A stretch of 64,000 nt of DNA, from assembly GCF_023343835.1 (NCBI RefSeq), contig NC_064438.1, positions 56,382,578 through 56,446,577 on the forward strand, given 5' to 3'. Shown here one piece after another: positions 45,837 to 57,721 of this stretch. Source of the DNA: Lagopus muta. Taxonomy: Eukaryota; Chordata; Aves; Galliformes; Phasianidae. The position numbers and the translations under genes are program-made. The notes under the pieces are model-generated. The model searched no databases. It was given only the letters and a program-made list of their open reading frames with translations, and was not told where the DNA came from. Positions within the stretch are counted from its first letter, which is position 1. Each line of letters begins with the position of its first letter.

Positions 45837-48800
45837 CCAGCTGCAGAAATTAGTATCAGCTATTCAGGAGATGGAGCTTCTTGTGTCCCATATGAATGAA
45901 CGCATCTTCCCAACCCAGCAGGATATGATGCCTTGGGCAAAGGTCTCTGTCCTGCTGGCATCAGCCACCAACTTGTGACAAAATATACTTGTAGGTGGCT
46001 TTGGTTTTTTGATGGAGCCAAGAATTCCTTCAGTGCTTTCCACTTGCACAAAAGCTAATAAACAATTGGACTTAACCAGTGGGTACCAGTTGTTTCTAAG
46101 TTTGAAATCCTTGAATTATATTTTCCCGTGCATCAGCTTTACCTTATGTGCACAATCACCACCAGAGCAAGTACCCAAGTGGAGCTCAGTCCTGATTGCT
46201 TCAGCAGTGCTGGTGAGAGGATGTGTCTGGGGTGCACTATTGTTTTTTGTAGTGCTGATCTCTGCAGCTCCTGCATGACAGAATGAGACCCACAAAGGTT
46301 GTATTTGTCACATCTGGACTTTAGGTTTGTGTGTAGATATAAACAAAATTAGATGTCAGTTTGAATGAAAAGTAATTGTACTCTTTAATTCTTACTGTGA
46401 CCAACAGTTTTGCTGATTATTTCCAGTACAGAAAAAAGAAGTCTCTTGAAATGTGATCCTTTTTGGCTGTGGTTACATCTCTGTGTCCCTTCTGTGCTTT
46501 GAAGGTTGAAAACAGTAATAGTTTTTCAGTCTTGGCAGCTCATAATCTTGCTTTCTGATACAGAAAGCAGCACCAATGAACCAATCTATTTGCTGAGCAG
46601 TTACAGCAGGCCAACAGTGCATGTTTGGGCTGTTCTCTCTCATTTTCCTGACCTGACATCTAACAAGAGGTCTGGTACCTTGTTCTGGGTGTCTGGTTCT
46701 CTAGGTAATCTCACTCATGTTACACAACTGGGAAGAGGTGTGATCCTGACATGAATCAAATGGGATGTGTTGTAACAACTTGAACTCATCCCACATCTAC
46801 TTTGGGTTGCAGGGTGGGAGTGGGAAGCTCAGGGCTGGCAGTGAGTGGCTGGATGCCTTCTGTCCATTTAGCAGAGCTGCTCTTTCCTTCTTCCACATGT
46901 GTTACTTCAAGAGATCTGGTTGGACAACTTGGGCATGAGAAAAGTGATAGTGATGAGTAACCTTGTGCTTAAACACACAAGATTGTGCCCCAAACTCAGT
47001 TGCCTGCAGGTGTGCGTGTGCCTGGCTGTAGCTCAGCCTGCACCCTCTCAAACAGAGAGATCTGATATCAGCAGTCATGGCTTTTTGTTCTTTTTTTTCT
47101 CCCCCCTTCTTTTGGAGATGCTGATGAGAAGCAGCTTTAAGTTAAATGCAGAGCCATGGGCAGTTCCAAGGGTTAGAGGGGCAGTGCTGCTGGAGAAAGG
47201 GTGCAGCTGGTGGGGATGCATTGGCTCTGTATGAAAGCGGTTGAAAGCCTGAGGCTGTGTCCTGCGTTCCACCCAGCTGATGTGGCAGCTGCACAGGTGT
47301 GCTGGCATCAGTGGTCAGCTGTGAGATAAATGCAGTGGGGTCATAAAGAGGCCAAGGAAGGTTTCCTGGGATGGGGAGGATGGGTTGAGTGCTGGGGATG
47401 CACTTGTATGGCAATGCCTACATGCACAGGGCTGTTACCCCAAGCTGTTGGGCCCTTCATCTGCACAGTCTCACAAAATTGGGCAGTTCCTTCTCCCTTC
47501 ACTTGAAGGCTTCAGAAGCATCCATTGAAAATCTGTACAGGGCATTCTTGAAGCATGCTGATTGCCTCCTACAGGTTCTGTAGCATGAATGCATGCTCCT
47601 CTTATGCATATGCAGATAGCTTACATCCAATACACTGCTGCACTGATTTTTCCCTGTGCCAGGATGGGCTTTGTACTAATTTGGAATCAAAGAACCTCAA
47701 TGTAATTGCTTATACAAATAAGAAACTAGTTGCATATAAAATATTTATATTAATTAGGAAATTAATTGCTTATCTAATAATGCTAAAACAAGTTCTGTGA
47801 ATCTCAGAGATGAGAGCAGCCTCTCTAAGGATGACTAAAATGAAGAGTCTGCTTCCTCTTTGAGGTTTGCTGAAGTTTAAAGGCTCTCTTTCAGAATAAT
47901 CTAAGAAAAAAAACCCAAACTGTTTCAGAGAAAAAAGCTCTTTATGCAGCAGATAGGAGTGTTTGAGCAACTTCAGCTTCTGTTAAAACCTCATGGAACT
48001 CAAAGAAAGCTTCAGAAGAATGAGCTACATGAGGCGTTTGGTTGCATTTAGAACATTGCTGGGTTGTGTCCAGCTTGAAAATGACTTCTTTAAAGTACTT
48101 TGGGTAAGTCGTGCATTTAACTGTATTGGTTAAAGATAACTTCTGGTTTATCACTGAGGCAGTGTGCATGATGTTCCTGGTGAATCAGACAGGATTAATA
48201 AGATTTCCTTGGCTGATAAACCGAGAGAAGAATCTCTGGGCCTTTAGGGATAATGATGTGAAAGTAAAAGATCAAGGAGCTTGGTGTGTGTGTTCTGGAG
48301 ATCCCAATCAGCTCCCAGTTTCTGGAGTAACTTGTGTATCAAGAAGCAGCTCAATAGATTATTATTTCAATGTTGTTTCAGTGTTTTGACAAAAGTATTG
48401 CATTAGAGCTGTGAAGATGGCATCTCTTCATTGAAGAAGGGGCAAGACAAGGCGTCAGGTCAATGTTTTTAAGCAATCAAGATGTTACATTACAAGTAAC
48501 GTTACAGGAGGGAAGGCATCTTATCAATGCCAGGCTGGCTCACTCTCCCATCCCATGCTGGCTCTCCTGCCCAGCTGTGGGCATTCCTTGCAGATGCTTC
48601 TCCTTGCACATGGGGCTGCATTAGGCAGGATGCTGCCAGCAGGTCAGTGACACAAATGCAAGGGCTGTGTGCTGCAGCCCATGGAGGCACAGCCACTGCT
48701 TTCCAGTTCTCTGCAGTAGGTAGGAGAACCAACACCTGCAGAGCCCTCATGCATGTTCTGTCTTGGATGCTTTTTTTGCATGCTGTTCAGGTTTCTGTCA

Positions 48801-50716
48801 GTAGCACAGGTCTTTTTTTGGCTGATTTTTAATTAAGAATGTACATCAATTGCTCTTGAATAACTGCTTTCCATCTATGCTGACAATAAAAGCCTGTCTA
48901 AAGGAGGGGCCATTAATATCATCTTCCCCTATGAGGAATGTCTTGCTCACGAATTTAACTGAAAATAAAGCTAATAACATAATTATGCAGAGTAGAAACT
49001 TAACAGCAGAATAAAGAACAGGGACACCTGTTTATCATGGTAACTGGGGAAACATAAGTGATGATATGAGAGAAGTGTACCCTTGGACTGGAGGGAGCAG
49101 GAGGAAAATGGACAGATTTTCAGGGAAATAAATGGAGAGGTTATCTTTCTGTGACCATCGTGGAAATAACTGATGGGTGGCACCTCAGCTATTCAAACCT
49201 TGTTGTTCTAAGTGGCATTGATGTTTTCTCTGTAATATTTTCTGGAAAAAAATATAAAATAAAATAGAAGAATGGCTGTAAGGCTTCCTTCAGGCAGGGT
49301 GGGCTTGCATCAGTGGTGCAGAAGTGATGTGTTTTGGTGTGGCTGGTAAATCAGGAAAACAAGTGACACCTCTCAGAAGGAGAAAAGGGAACGGGGAGGA
49401 TTTGGGGGACTTGTGAGGAAGGCATCTGAGGAGAGCTCTATTTCCTTTCAATGCCTCTGTGCTTTTAGTGCACAGCTCAGATGCAACCCCACCAGCTGGC
49501 ACGTGCCAGCCCCATCACTCACAGCACGCTTCAGCTGGAAAGGCTGTTCCTCACTGTGCCTCTGACTTGCTGGGAACTGATGAGTCTGTCAGGGAGAAAA
49601 CAATCAACGTTTGTCATTTCTTATCTGCTGGGTCTGCATTTAGCTGAGTCTGACACAGATTGTGATGCTCTGACAGGGTCAAGGACTCCGGCTCCTGCTG
49701 CGTTCCTTGGGCTGATGATGTTTACTTTGGTGCCAGAAGCTTTACTTTTCCCTACCTTCATTGGTGTAGGTATTAAAACAAGTTTGGAGAGGTTGGTGTC
49801 TCAATTTGTGCACCCTGTTGTGTGGGGCTGCTGGTCTTATAGCATTTTTCTGCCTTCTGATCACACTTTCTCAATCTGAAGTGTTTTTAGGTGGAAGAGC
49901 TCAAGGTACTTCAACAGCAGTTCTATTACTTTGCACATAACAAACTGATCTTTTCCTTTTGTAAGAAGAACCATCAGGAATCCAGAGGAGTGAGTTGCAA
50001 TGAAGACTGCTTCCTTGTGGCAATGCTGCCACTTTGTTAGGTGACAGATTAAGCAAAAAACCTTCAATGCAATATTATCCAAACTGTCTGCGTTTCTGCC
50101 CCTCCTGCTTTCTGCTTTTCAAACTGTTTTTTGAAGACCTCTGCCTTGGTTGAAAGATGATGCTCAAACCCCAGAATGGTGAAGGAATGGTTTCAAACAG
50201 CAAAGTCACCATAGGGGAGAAATCAAGAGTCATTTCTCTCCCTTGGGTTCTTCACTGCTTATAAACTTCAGAGATTTGAATGACTGAAGACTCCCTTAGT
50301 GCTCTGGAACAGGTGGCACAGCTGTCAGCTGCTGGCAAGGGGAGAGCTTTCAGCCTGAAGAAAGACAACGGAAAGGTACAAGAGAAACCTCTAAGGCAGG
50401 GATGTGGCAAGAGGCAGGGGAGCAACCACTGGTTGTTGACGTGGGGGGATTGCAGGGGTGTGGAATGAGTCAGATCTAAAACAAACGAAGGGAAATTATA
50501 GCTTTTCCCACTTTCTTTGGCAGCAGGAAACTTCTAAACAGTTGATTCCAGCTTCTTGTATTATCAAGAATAGGAAGTCTGTTAGAGCTACACCTACCTG
50601 TGTGGTTCTGAGAGTGTGCAAAACTTGGTAAACAGGCAAGAAATGAAAGTGAAGATTAATTCAACCCAAAATTTGCCGTAAAAAGGAATAGCTGAGAAAT
50701 CACTGGTGCATCTCGG
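45837..50716. other. Longest CR1-free stretch, no gene recognised
   Basis: About 4.9 kb. Frames up to 132 codons, none with a recognisable domain. Polypyrimidine tract at 47,082-47,110. AT-rich block at 47,700-47,780 with a spaced direct repeat. No CpG island or exon-like block identified with confidence. Confidence 0.6.
47703..47773. promoter_or_regulatory. AT-rich block bounded by an 11-bp direct repeat
   Basis: TAATTGCTTAT occurs at 47,703-47,713 and 47,763-47,773, exactly 60 bp apart. Between them are ATATTTATATTAATTAGG and further TAAT cores. Could be a homeodomain or POU binding cluster, or simply AT-rich DNA. Confidence 0.22.
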
Positions 50717-50944
50717 CAGAGGAGATTCAGGCTGGACATGAGGAAGTATTACTTTTCAGAAAGGGTGGTCAGGCACTGGAATGGATGCCCAGGGAGGTGG
50801 TGGAGTCACCGACCCTGGGGGTGTTCAAGGAAAGGCTGGATGTTGTGTTGAGGGACATGGTTTAGTAGGAGCTATGGGGAATAGGTGAACGGTTGGACTG
50901 GATGATCTTTTAGGTCTTCTCCAACCTTGGTGATTCTATGATTT
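50717..50944 (+). mobile_element. CR1 LINE 3' fragment
   Basis: Sense CR1: AGGAGATTCAGGCTGGACAT, AGGGAGGTGGTGGAGTCACC, GTTGTGTTGAGGGACATGGT, GGTTGGACTGGATGATCTTT, CTTCTCCAACCTTGGTGATT, ending in one terminal unit. Same type as the reverse copy at 33,871, including the GAGGGAC(A/G)TGGTTTAG end of ORF2. Confidence 0.95.
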
Positions 50945-53407
50945 TCCCTGCTTGAAGGGAGAGGATAAATACAATATTAATTTTGTCCTTTTTTTTTTTT
51001 TAACACTTCAGTGAACATAAATGTTTGTAATTGTATTTATTGGGTTTGGCTATCTTGAAAGATAAGGGATAATTACATTCTTGCCTGATGGGAAGAAGCC
51101 TTCAATGTTATACCTTTTTTAATATGTTAACAATACTGTAATGTTCAGGAGTTCAATCAGATAGTAATTAATGACAAAAGAAAACACTGTTAATGAATGA
51201 GTTCCATGAACTTGATCTGTTTCCTGAAAATCCTTCTGTTTTCTCTGTGTAAATATGTACTGCTCAGAACTGAGAGCCATCCCAGCCCCATTTGCTGGGT
51301 GGCTGTTGCTTGTGTGATGGCTGGTGTGATTGTGTGCTGCCAGCTGGGCAGAGTATTTTGGTGCTCTTTCCAGTTTTGATTGGGTTTCCCAACTGTTCCC
51401 AACCTTAGGTTACCATTTTGCACCTGCTGTAAGGTTCACACGTTGTTTACACCTTTCCTCAAGTGCTGTTGACTGATGTTATGGAAAAACCACAGTATCC
51501 AGGGCTTTGTTCATACAGCCATAAGTACTGCTGGATTTCTTAATCTGCTTTCAAACCAGATTGTGATGGCACTGGCAAGCTTGCATGTGTATAGCTGTAT
51601 AAATAAATGCGTGTGACTCCAAATTGTCTGTTGATTTCTGGTGGGATTTTAGATGGCACTCAAATTGATCTTCCCGTGTCTCAACAAGTATTGGAACCAG
51701 GTTCCTTGGCTTTGAGTTTCTCTCCTCTTCTATTTCTTGAAGGCTGCATTATTGAGTGTAGTTAACTGCTTGATCCATATGCTGTTCATTGCTGTTTAGA
51801 AGCAGCAGTCTATTAAGAAGATCATTGCTGGCTAATGCCTTAATTGCCAGGAGGAGCAAGTTATTCAGATATCTCAGTTGCATGAAATCTATTTCCCTGC
51901 TCTGTCAACAACAGAGGGTGTTGGGAAGCTGTCCTGCCTCTTCAGAAGCGCTGGGTTCTGGATAGGGGCAATGCAGGCTCAGGAAGGAAAGCAATTTCTA
52001 AAAGTAGCTGTGGGGTTGGAATGGGGAGAGAAGACAAAAAAAGAGGTATGAAGGAAGCAGCTTTACCATCTGTTTTCGTGCTGGAGAAATTTTGTTTTGA
52101 TTGTATTACCTTAAGGGTGAACACTTGAGTCTTGTGGCTGATTTACCAGGTATCAAGAGAAGGGTTTAAAGGTCATAGAGTGGCCTTGGGGTTTCCTTAC
52201 CTACTGAAGGACTGATGCTTCCCCTGTGCCACCATCTGCGTAGCAGCACTGGGAAGCTGTGATGGATTCTGATGATCATCTGTTTCATCCTGTCTGTTAC
52301 TGCCTGTGGTTCCCGATAATTTGAATAAATAATAAAAAGAAATCTTGGTGGAAGTTGTACAGTGGAACACTAAGTGCTCCAATGCATGGGGAAGTGGAAG
52401 GCAGCAAAGGAAAGCTGAAGGTGACGGGGGATGACTGTTTCTGGTACAACCCAGAGTCTCCATGCATGGAAATTGCTTCAAGGATTGCTTTTGATTTCTC
52501 CACCCAAGTCATAACTTTGGGCTCGAGGCAGTTTTCCAGGCCTAGGGATGTAAAACACCTCCCATGCTGATTCTATGGTGTAGCATTGCCCGCCTTAAGC
52601 CTGTGGTGCCAGGCTACCATGCAGCAGGGACTTCAGACTAAGCCATGCTCATAAATACTTGATACTGTCATGGCTTTGGTTCGGTCCCATTGCTCCTCCA
52701 GCAGGCTGAGGGGTGTGACTGAAGGCTTCAAGTGTCTTTTTCTTTCTTTGAAGAGATGAGCAAACAATATTCGAATTAGAGCTCTGTCACACTGAGGACA
52801 GCTACTCCTGCCCTAAGTAGCTCTGGTGTAGAGCTACTTCAATCAAAGATATGGCATGCAGCATGTAACACTTCAGTGCACCTCCTTATCTGGTTGACCA
52901 TTGCATGGGGTTCCTTCTACTGCTCTGTAGAACAGCATCTTGCAGTGGCTTTTGCAACCAATAGTATTTTGGAATTAAGTCCTTCCTGGATTAAGGAAAA
53001 TGGAGCACTGAGCCATGGACAGGCACATGGAGGAGCCTCTCTGTATGTCCTGGTTGCTTCCTGCTTCCACCTTGATTTTTGGAAAGGTCTTTCCTCATTC
53101 TGGACTCAACCATCAGTGGGCAGAGCTGATGTGAGCTTGTGGAAGCTCGGTCCTGTTTGCTGGAGTGCTTGGGCAGAAAGCTCATGAGATACAAACAACA
53201 GAATACTAAGAGTTGTATGAAATGCATCTGGAGAAGGGCAGTTTCTTCAAACCCAAGAAGAGTTTTTGGAGGACAGTAATTGCCTCGACTGGTCTACCTG
53301 AGTCAGGAGAGGGTTGGTTGTTTAACTCTTACTAAACAGAGCAGAAATTATGTGATCGATGCTCTGTAAAACTCTTGAAATCTGTGTCTTAAGGTTTAAT
53401 TAAACAT
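50945..53407. other. Unique sequence, no gene recognised
   Basis: About 2.5 kb. T13 run at 50,989-51,001. AT-rich with TAATTAATGAC-type sequence near 51,150-51,200. A 103-codon frame (52,876-53,187) has no domain. Confidence 0.6.
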
Positions 53408-53650
53408 CAATACCTGAAGGGAACCTACACCCATGAGGGGAGTAAACTCTTCAAAAGGGCTGACAACAGCAGGACTAGGGGAAATGGTTTTAAGTTGAAG
53501 GAGGGAAGATTTAGGTTGGATGTTAGGGGGAAGTTCTTTACTAGGAGAGTGGTTAGGCCCTGGAACGGGCTGCCCAGGGAGGTTGTGGATGCCCCGTCCT
53601 TGGACGTGTTTAAGGCCAGGTTGGACGGGGTCCTGGGCAACCTGATCTGA
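53408..53650 (+). pseudogene. CR1 ORF2 C-terminal remnant, open to stop
   Basis: About 80 codons open in one frame from the element's 5' truncation to TGA at 53,648-53,650. Motifs: [72 protein letters not shown]. This is the extreme C-terminus of the CR1 reverse transcriptase protein; the endonuclease and RT catalytic parts are absent. There is no start codon, so it is a dead fragment with an intact frame. Confidence 0.85.
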
Positions 53651-53740
53651 ATGTGTATGTTTGGTGGCCCTGCTAGGCAGGGGGGTTGGAACTACATGAT
53701 CCTTGGGGTCCCTTCCAACCTGGGTGATTCTGTGTGATCT
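53408..53740 (+). mobile_element. CR1 LINE 3' fragment with open ORF2 tail
   Basis: Sense CR1, about 333 bp: TACCTGAAGGGAACCTACAC, GAGTAAACTCTTCAAAAGGG, ACTAGGGGAAATGGTTTTAA, GGTCCCTTCCAACCTGGGTG, ending TGATTCTGTGTGATCTTG. Little decayed. Related to the reverse copy at 40,994, which has the same CCTACAG-GAGGGGA-AACTCTT block. Confidence 0.95.
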
Positions 53741-56700
53741 TGAAAGCTGTTTCCTATTTGTATCTTCTGGAGAGGGCAAATAATATTGCAGCTTGGTGGT
53801 TTAGTGAACTTAAAAGAGTGAGAACTGGACATCATCTTTCTGTGGCTCTCACTGAAACTATTGATGCATTCAGGACATAAAGCCTGGTTTGGGGTTCTAA
53901 GGTGGTGCACTGTTTCTCCTCTGCTGTTTGAGGAACAAGTCTGGGGATTTGGCTGTATGCAAATCTATCTTTTCTTTCTAAAATAATCTGTTCTGGTGGA
54001 AACAGACCTGAATGTTGCAGTGGGAACTTACAGCAGGGCCCTGCTGCAAACATTTGGGGTGGGGGGGGATAAAAGAAGTCGGCTGTAATTTGGCAAAATA
54101 AAAAAGGGAGAAGACAGTTCAGTGCAAGAAAATGAGTATTGACATTAGCTAAGAGCATACCATTTTATGTCAGGAAGTCAATAATAAAGTATAAAGAGCA
54201 GCAAGCTTCAGCAAACTGCTGCATCCTTTTGCTCTTTAGAAAAGGTAGTGAACTTTATTCAACTTCTTCAGGAGGTGCCAAAGCAGCCTTCCTCTGTAGC
54301 CTGGCTGAGCAGAAAGTTGTGGTGGCTGTCCAAAAATCAACAGTCTCTCCAGGCTTGACCTTTTAAAATCCAAGCTTTATTCTCACCTTCAAATTCATTT
54401 ATATGTGGAAGAGGAATTGGAGTTAATCTTCTAGCTTCCCTTCCTCAGATTTATATCTATCTATATAGGTTGCACAGGTAATTAATAATCAATAGTGTTT
54501 GTGAGAGCTGTGTTTCTAAAAGAAAAGCTGCTCTGCAAAGAAAGAAGTCTACTCAGTAGATTGCTATCTGATCAGCTAGATGTTAGGTCACTACCAGCAC
54601 AGAACAGGAGGGCTATCATGTAAGCCTAATGGGTGTTCTGTCCTCACACTTGATTATTTTTAGATAAAATGTGCATAACTGATGAAAAATGTAACTACTG
54701 CCTTTTTGGACTCCTCATGCTTTGCATTCTCAGCAGAGATATAGGAACAGCACCTATGATTCAATTCACTTCTGTCATTTTTGCAAGTTTGATTTACGAT
54801 AGCCATGTGGCAACGCATCCCAGCAATGCCTTATTTGAACAAGTGCCAAGCTCAGATTCTGCAGCCCTCAGACAACGGGAGGATAACAGCCACTCTGGTA
54901 CAGTGAGGAGCCCTGTGTCCAGAGGGTAGCACAGTGAGGGGATGTAGCTGCCTCCAAAACCACTTGGTTTCAGCCCTTCGTCCACCAGCTCCTTGCTGGC
55001 ACAGCAGATATGGCACTAAGGGTGCTGTTTCTTCACCTTGTGGGGATGCACTGCTGACAGTCATCCTGGTCATCAAGATCTTGGCACGTGTTCTCTATCA
55101 GCAGCCCTTCCATAACTTAGCAATCCACAAACACAAACTGATTATCAACATTTAGAATTCCTCATGGAGGAAAGCAAGGCTTAGTGTGCTTTTTCCCACT
55201 CTCTTTTCTGTGACTCTGCAAAGCAGTGTTGGTTCAGCTCATTGAGCCTGTGATGTGCAGACTGCCAGTCCAGCACGTGCAGCTTCCCAGGAGAGAGATG
55301 CCTATTGAGCCCCCAGTCCAATGTTAATGAGAAAACATTAATTTCACAGTAGTGGTCGCTCCTACCAGTGTTCATTGCTCTCTTTGGGATGTTGTGCATT
55401 GCCCTCATCACTGTTCTGAGTGGTCCTACCCAGAGATGGGTGCTGCAGAACAGCGTCCCACGGTCAGTGTTTCAGATTTGCATGCTTGCAAAGTGCGTTA
55501 ATTTGTGTCATAGCTGTCTTGCGGGGCTCAGCTGTTCTTTCTCTCCCCTGTCAGGGTGCTGTTGGGGTTTTGCATGAGGTATGTTGCAAGTCAGTACTTA
55601 TTGGCAGGGAATACAAGTTTGGAATGTAACTGATCATTTCCATCTTATTTTAAAAATTGTTTTTAAAATATTAAAGTTTAGCCTGCAGAGGTAGAGGTAA
55701 CATCTTCACCCTGAAGTACCTGCATGAATATTAATCTCTTAAGAAGTTAGTAATATTATTTTTTCCCCCCTGTACGTTTACAGCAAGTTAAAAAATAGAA
55801 TAGATCAGTAAGAGATGTTGTTTATCAGCAGATAGGATCCAGCAGGTTGTCAAATCCTGTCTGGATAGAAGACAGCAGATTTTCAGATTGCATCTCTTTT
55901 TATACGCTTTTAGACTATCTTTAGTACAACTTATTTTTTGGTCTGTTACATTCGGTCAGATTCTTACCTATTAATTGAATGAAAAATAAATTTAACAGAT
56001 CTATAAACAAAGAAAACAACTTGGAGGCTTGACTGTATTTCTGTCTGGCTCTTTCTCTTATAAAATCTACTTTTTTCCTCTTTAAGAGATTGCACTTCTA
56101 AATCCCTTTTAGTTAACTATACATTATGTTCTGTAATGACATTTCATCTTGAAAGCTGCTTGGGGCAGTGATTTCCTTCGCAGAGTGAGAGAGGAGTAAC
56201 AAAACAGACTACAGGTCTTTTGGTGAGTAGAAGTGCATGTGGATTAGCATGTATATGTACGTATGTTTTTAAATGCAGATTTGTATTTGAGGATGAACTG
56301 ATGCTTTTTAGAACCATGTGCCAGTAGTGAAGTTTTCTCAGTGTGGTGCTGCTAATGGAGGCTTTGCTGGTGCTCAAGCCCTACCTTTCTTATGCAAGCT
56401 CACCACTCTGACTCTTTAAGATGAGACTTGCAAAGTTGGCTACAGTCCCTCTAATTTACTTGCTGTAAATGTACACGCAGGCTCTGAAGGCTCTCTTATT
56501 TTTTGTTTGGAAGTATTTTTGTTTTTGATGAACTTACAAACATCTTGCACTGTTGGGCTCCTCATAACCATATATTCCTTTAGATGTGTCAGTTGTCTGG
56601 ATGGTTGTCTGAAACAAACTGAACTTTCGCTGTTCCCAGCTTTCATGGACGCCTTACGTGTATTCTGTGAATGGAGGCCGCTGCATGTTAGACTTTTAGA

Positions 56701-57382
56701 AGTATTGCCGCAGGCCTTTGGTTCTGTTGTCTTGTGCTCTCTCCTGGTTGTATGTGTCAGGAGTCTTTTTCAACTACCAGACCAAATCTCTTCACTATTC
56801 ATTAGGGTGTGGGAGGAAGGGAAGAAGAACGCAGACAGGAGGATGCCCTTGGCAGCTGGTGTGTCAGGTCCCCAAGCTGTTACTGGGTTTTCCTCTCTTA
56901 CTGAGATCATGCAAGTCAATTAGGACACTTCTGACCTCCAGAAATTAATTCCTGAGCTCCCAAATCCTCAATTTCTCCAGCAGTACAGCAGCACTGTGAA
57001 GTGCTTTCATTTTTGTAACTCTTTATTAGGAAATTGAAAGCAAAGGGTGGCTCCGTGTTGCCCCGATCATTAAAGTTCAGCCCTCCAGGCTCTGATAATC
57101 CAGTCCCTCATTTTGTGTTAGTCTTTAAAGCTGCTAAATGGGGTGTACCAATTACTGCAAACAAAAAAACCCTTTGCTTTTATGTGCTTCAGGCAGTTTA
57201 CTGGAACAGTGCTGTGTGTTTTTAAGGCCCTTCTCAATGGCTTTTGTGTACTTGTCCTGCTCAATTTTGAGGGAAGCCAAAACTTTGTTAGTATAATTGA
57301 AGTCTCCCATGATAGTGTATTAAATAGGTGTTACATCTACCCTTTGCTTCATCTCACACTGGGGCTGGCCCTGGGGTGTCCA
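53741..57382. other. Unique sequence, no gene recognised
   Basis: About 3.6 kb. G-rich run at 54,056-54,068. AT-rich from 55,640 to 56,130. A 138-codon frame at 56,507-56,923 starts with a hydrophobic, cysteine-containing stretch but matches nothing I know. Confidence 0.6.
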
Positions 57383-57721
57383 TGTTACAAAGGAGCACAA
57401 TGCTCATCCAGCTCCAACCCCTGCTGTGTGCAGGTCACCAACCAGCAGCCCAGGCTGCCCAGAGCCACATCCAGCCTGGCCTTGAATGCCTGCAGGGATG
57501 GGGCATCCACAGCCTCCTTGGGCAACCTGTGCCAGTGCCTCACCACCCTCTGGCTGAAAAACTTCCTCCTAATACCCAACCTAAACCTCCCCTGTCTCAG
57601 TTTAACGCCATTCCCCCTTGTCCTATCACTATCCATCCTCCTAAAAAGCTGTTTCCCTCCTGTTTATATGCACCTCTCAAGTATTGGAAGGCCACGATGA
57701 GGTCTCCCTGGAGCCTTCTCT
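57383..57721 (-). mobile_element. CR1 LINE 3' fragment, young group, long
   Basis: Antisense CR1, about 338 bp. The 3' end is eroded: CAAAGGAGCACAATGCTCAT is present, but the GCCTGGGTT and terminal repeat before it are lost. Extends 5'-ward to GGTCTCCCTGGAGCCTTCTC. Sister of 38,746. Confidence 0.95.
57385..57636 (-). pseudogene. CR1 ORF2 C-terminal remnant, young group
   Basis: Reverse frame of 83 codons: [69 protein letters not shown]. It then leaves the usual VGAG-stop ending because one G of the GGGGG run is missing, and continues as [10 protein letters not shown]. No catalytic domain is left. Confidence 0.85.

Noticed and set aside
45837..50716. CR1-free gaps near 4.8 kb (here and 993-5,747) as a sign of selection against insertion.
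   Set aside because: With about 38 fragments in 64 kb, one or two gaps of this size are expected at random.
52170..52195. Possible antisense CR1 end (GGTCATAGAGTGGCCTTGGG).
   Set aside because: Similarity stops after about 20 bp.
56507..56923. 138-codon frame with hydrophobic N-terminus.
   Set aside because: No domain, no supporting splice or promoter signal; composition follows the T-rich DNA.
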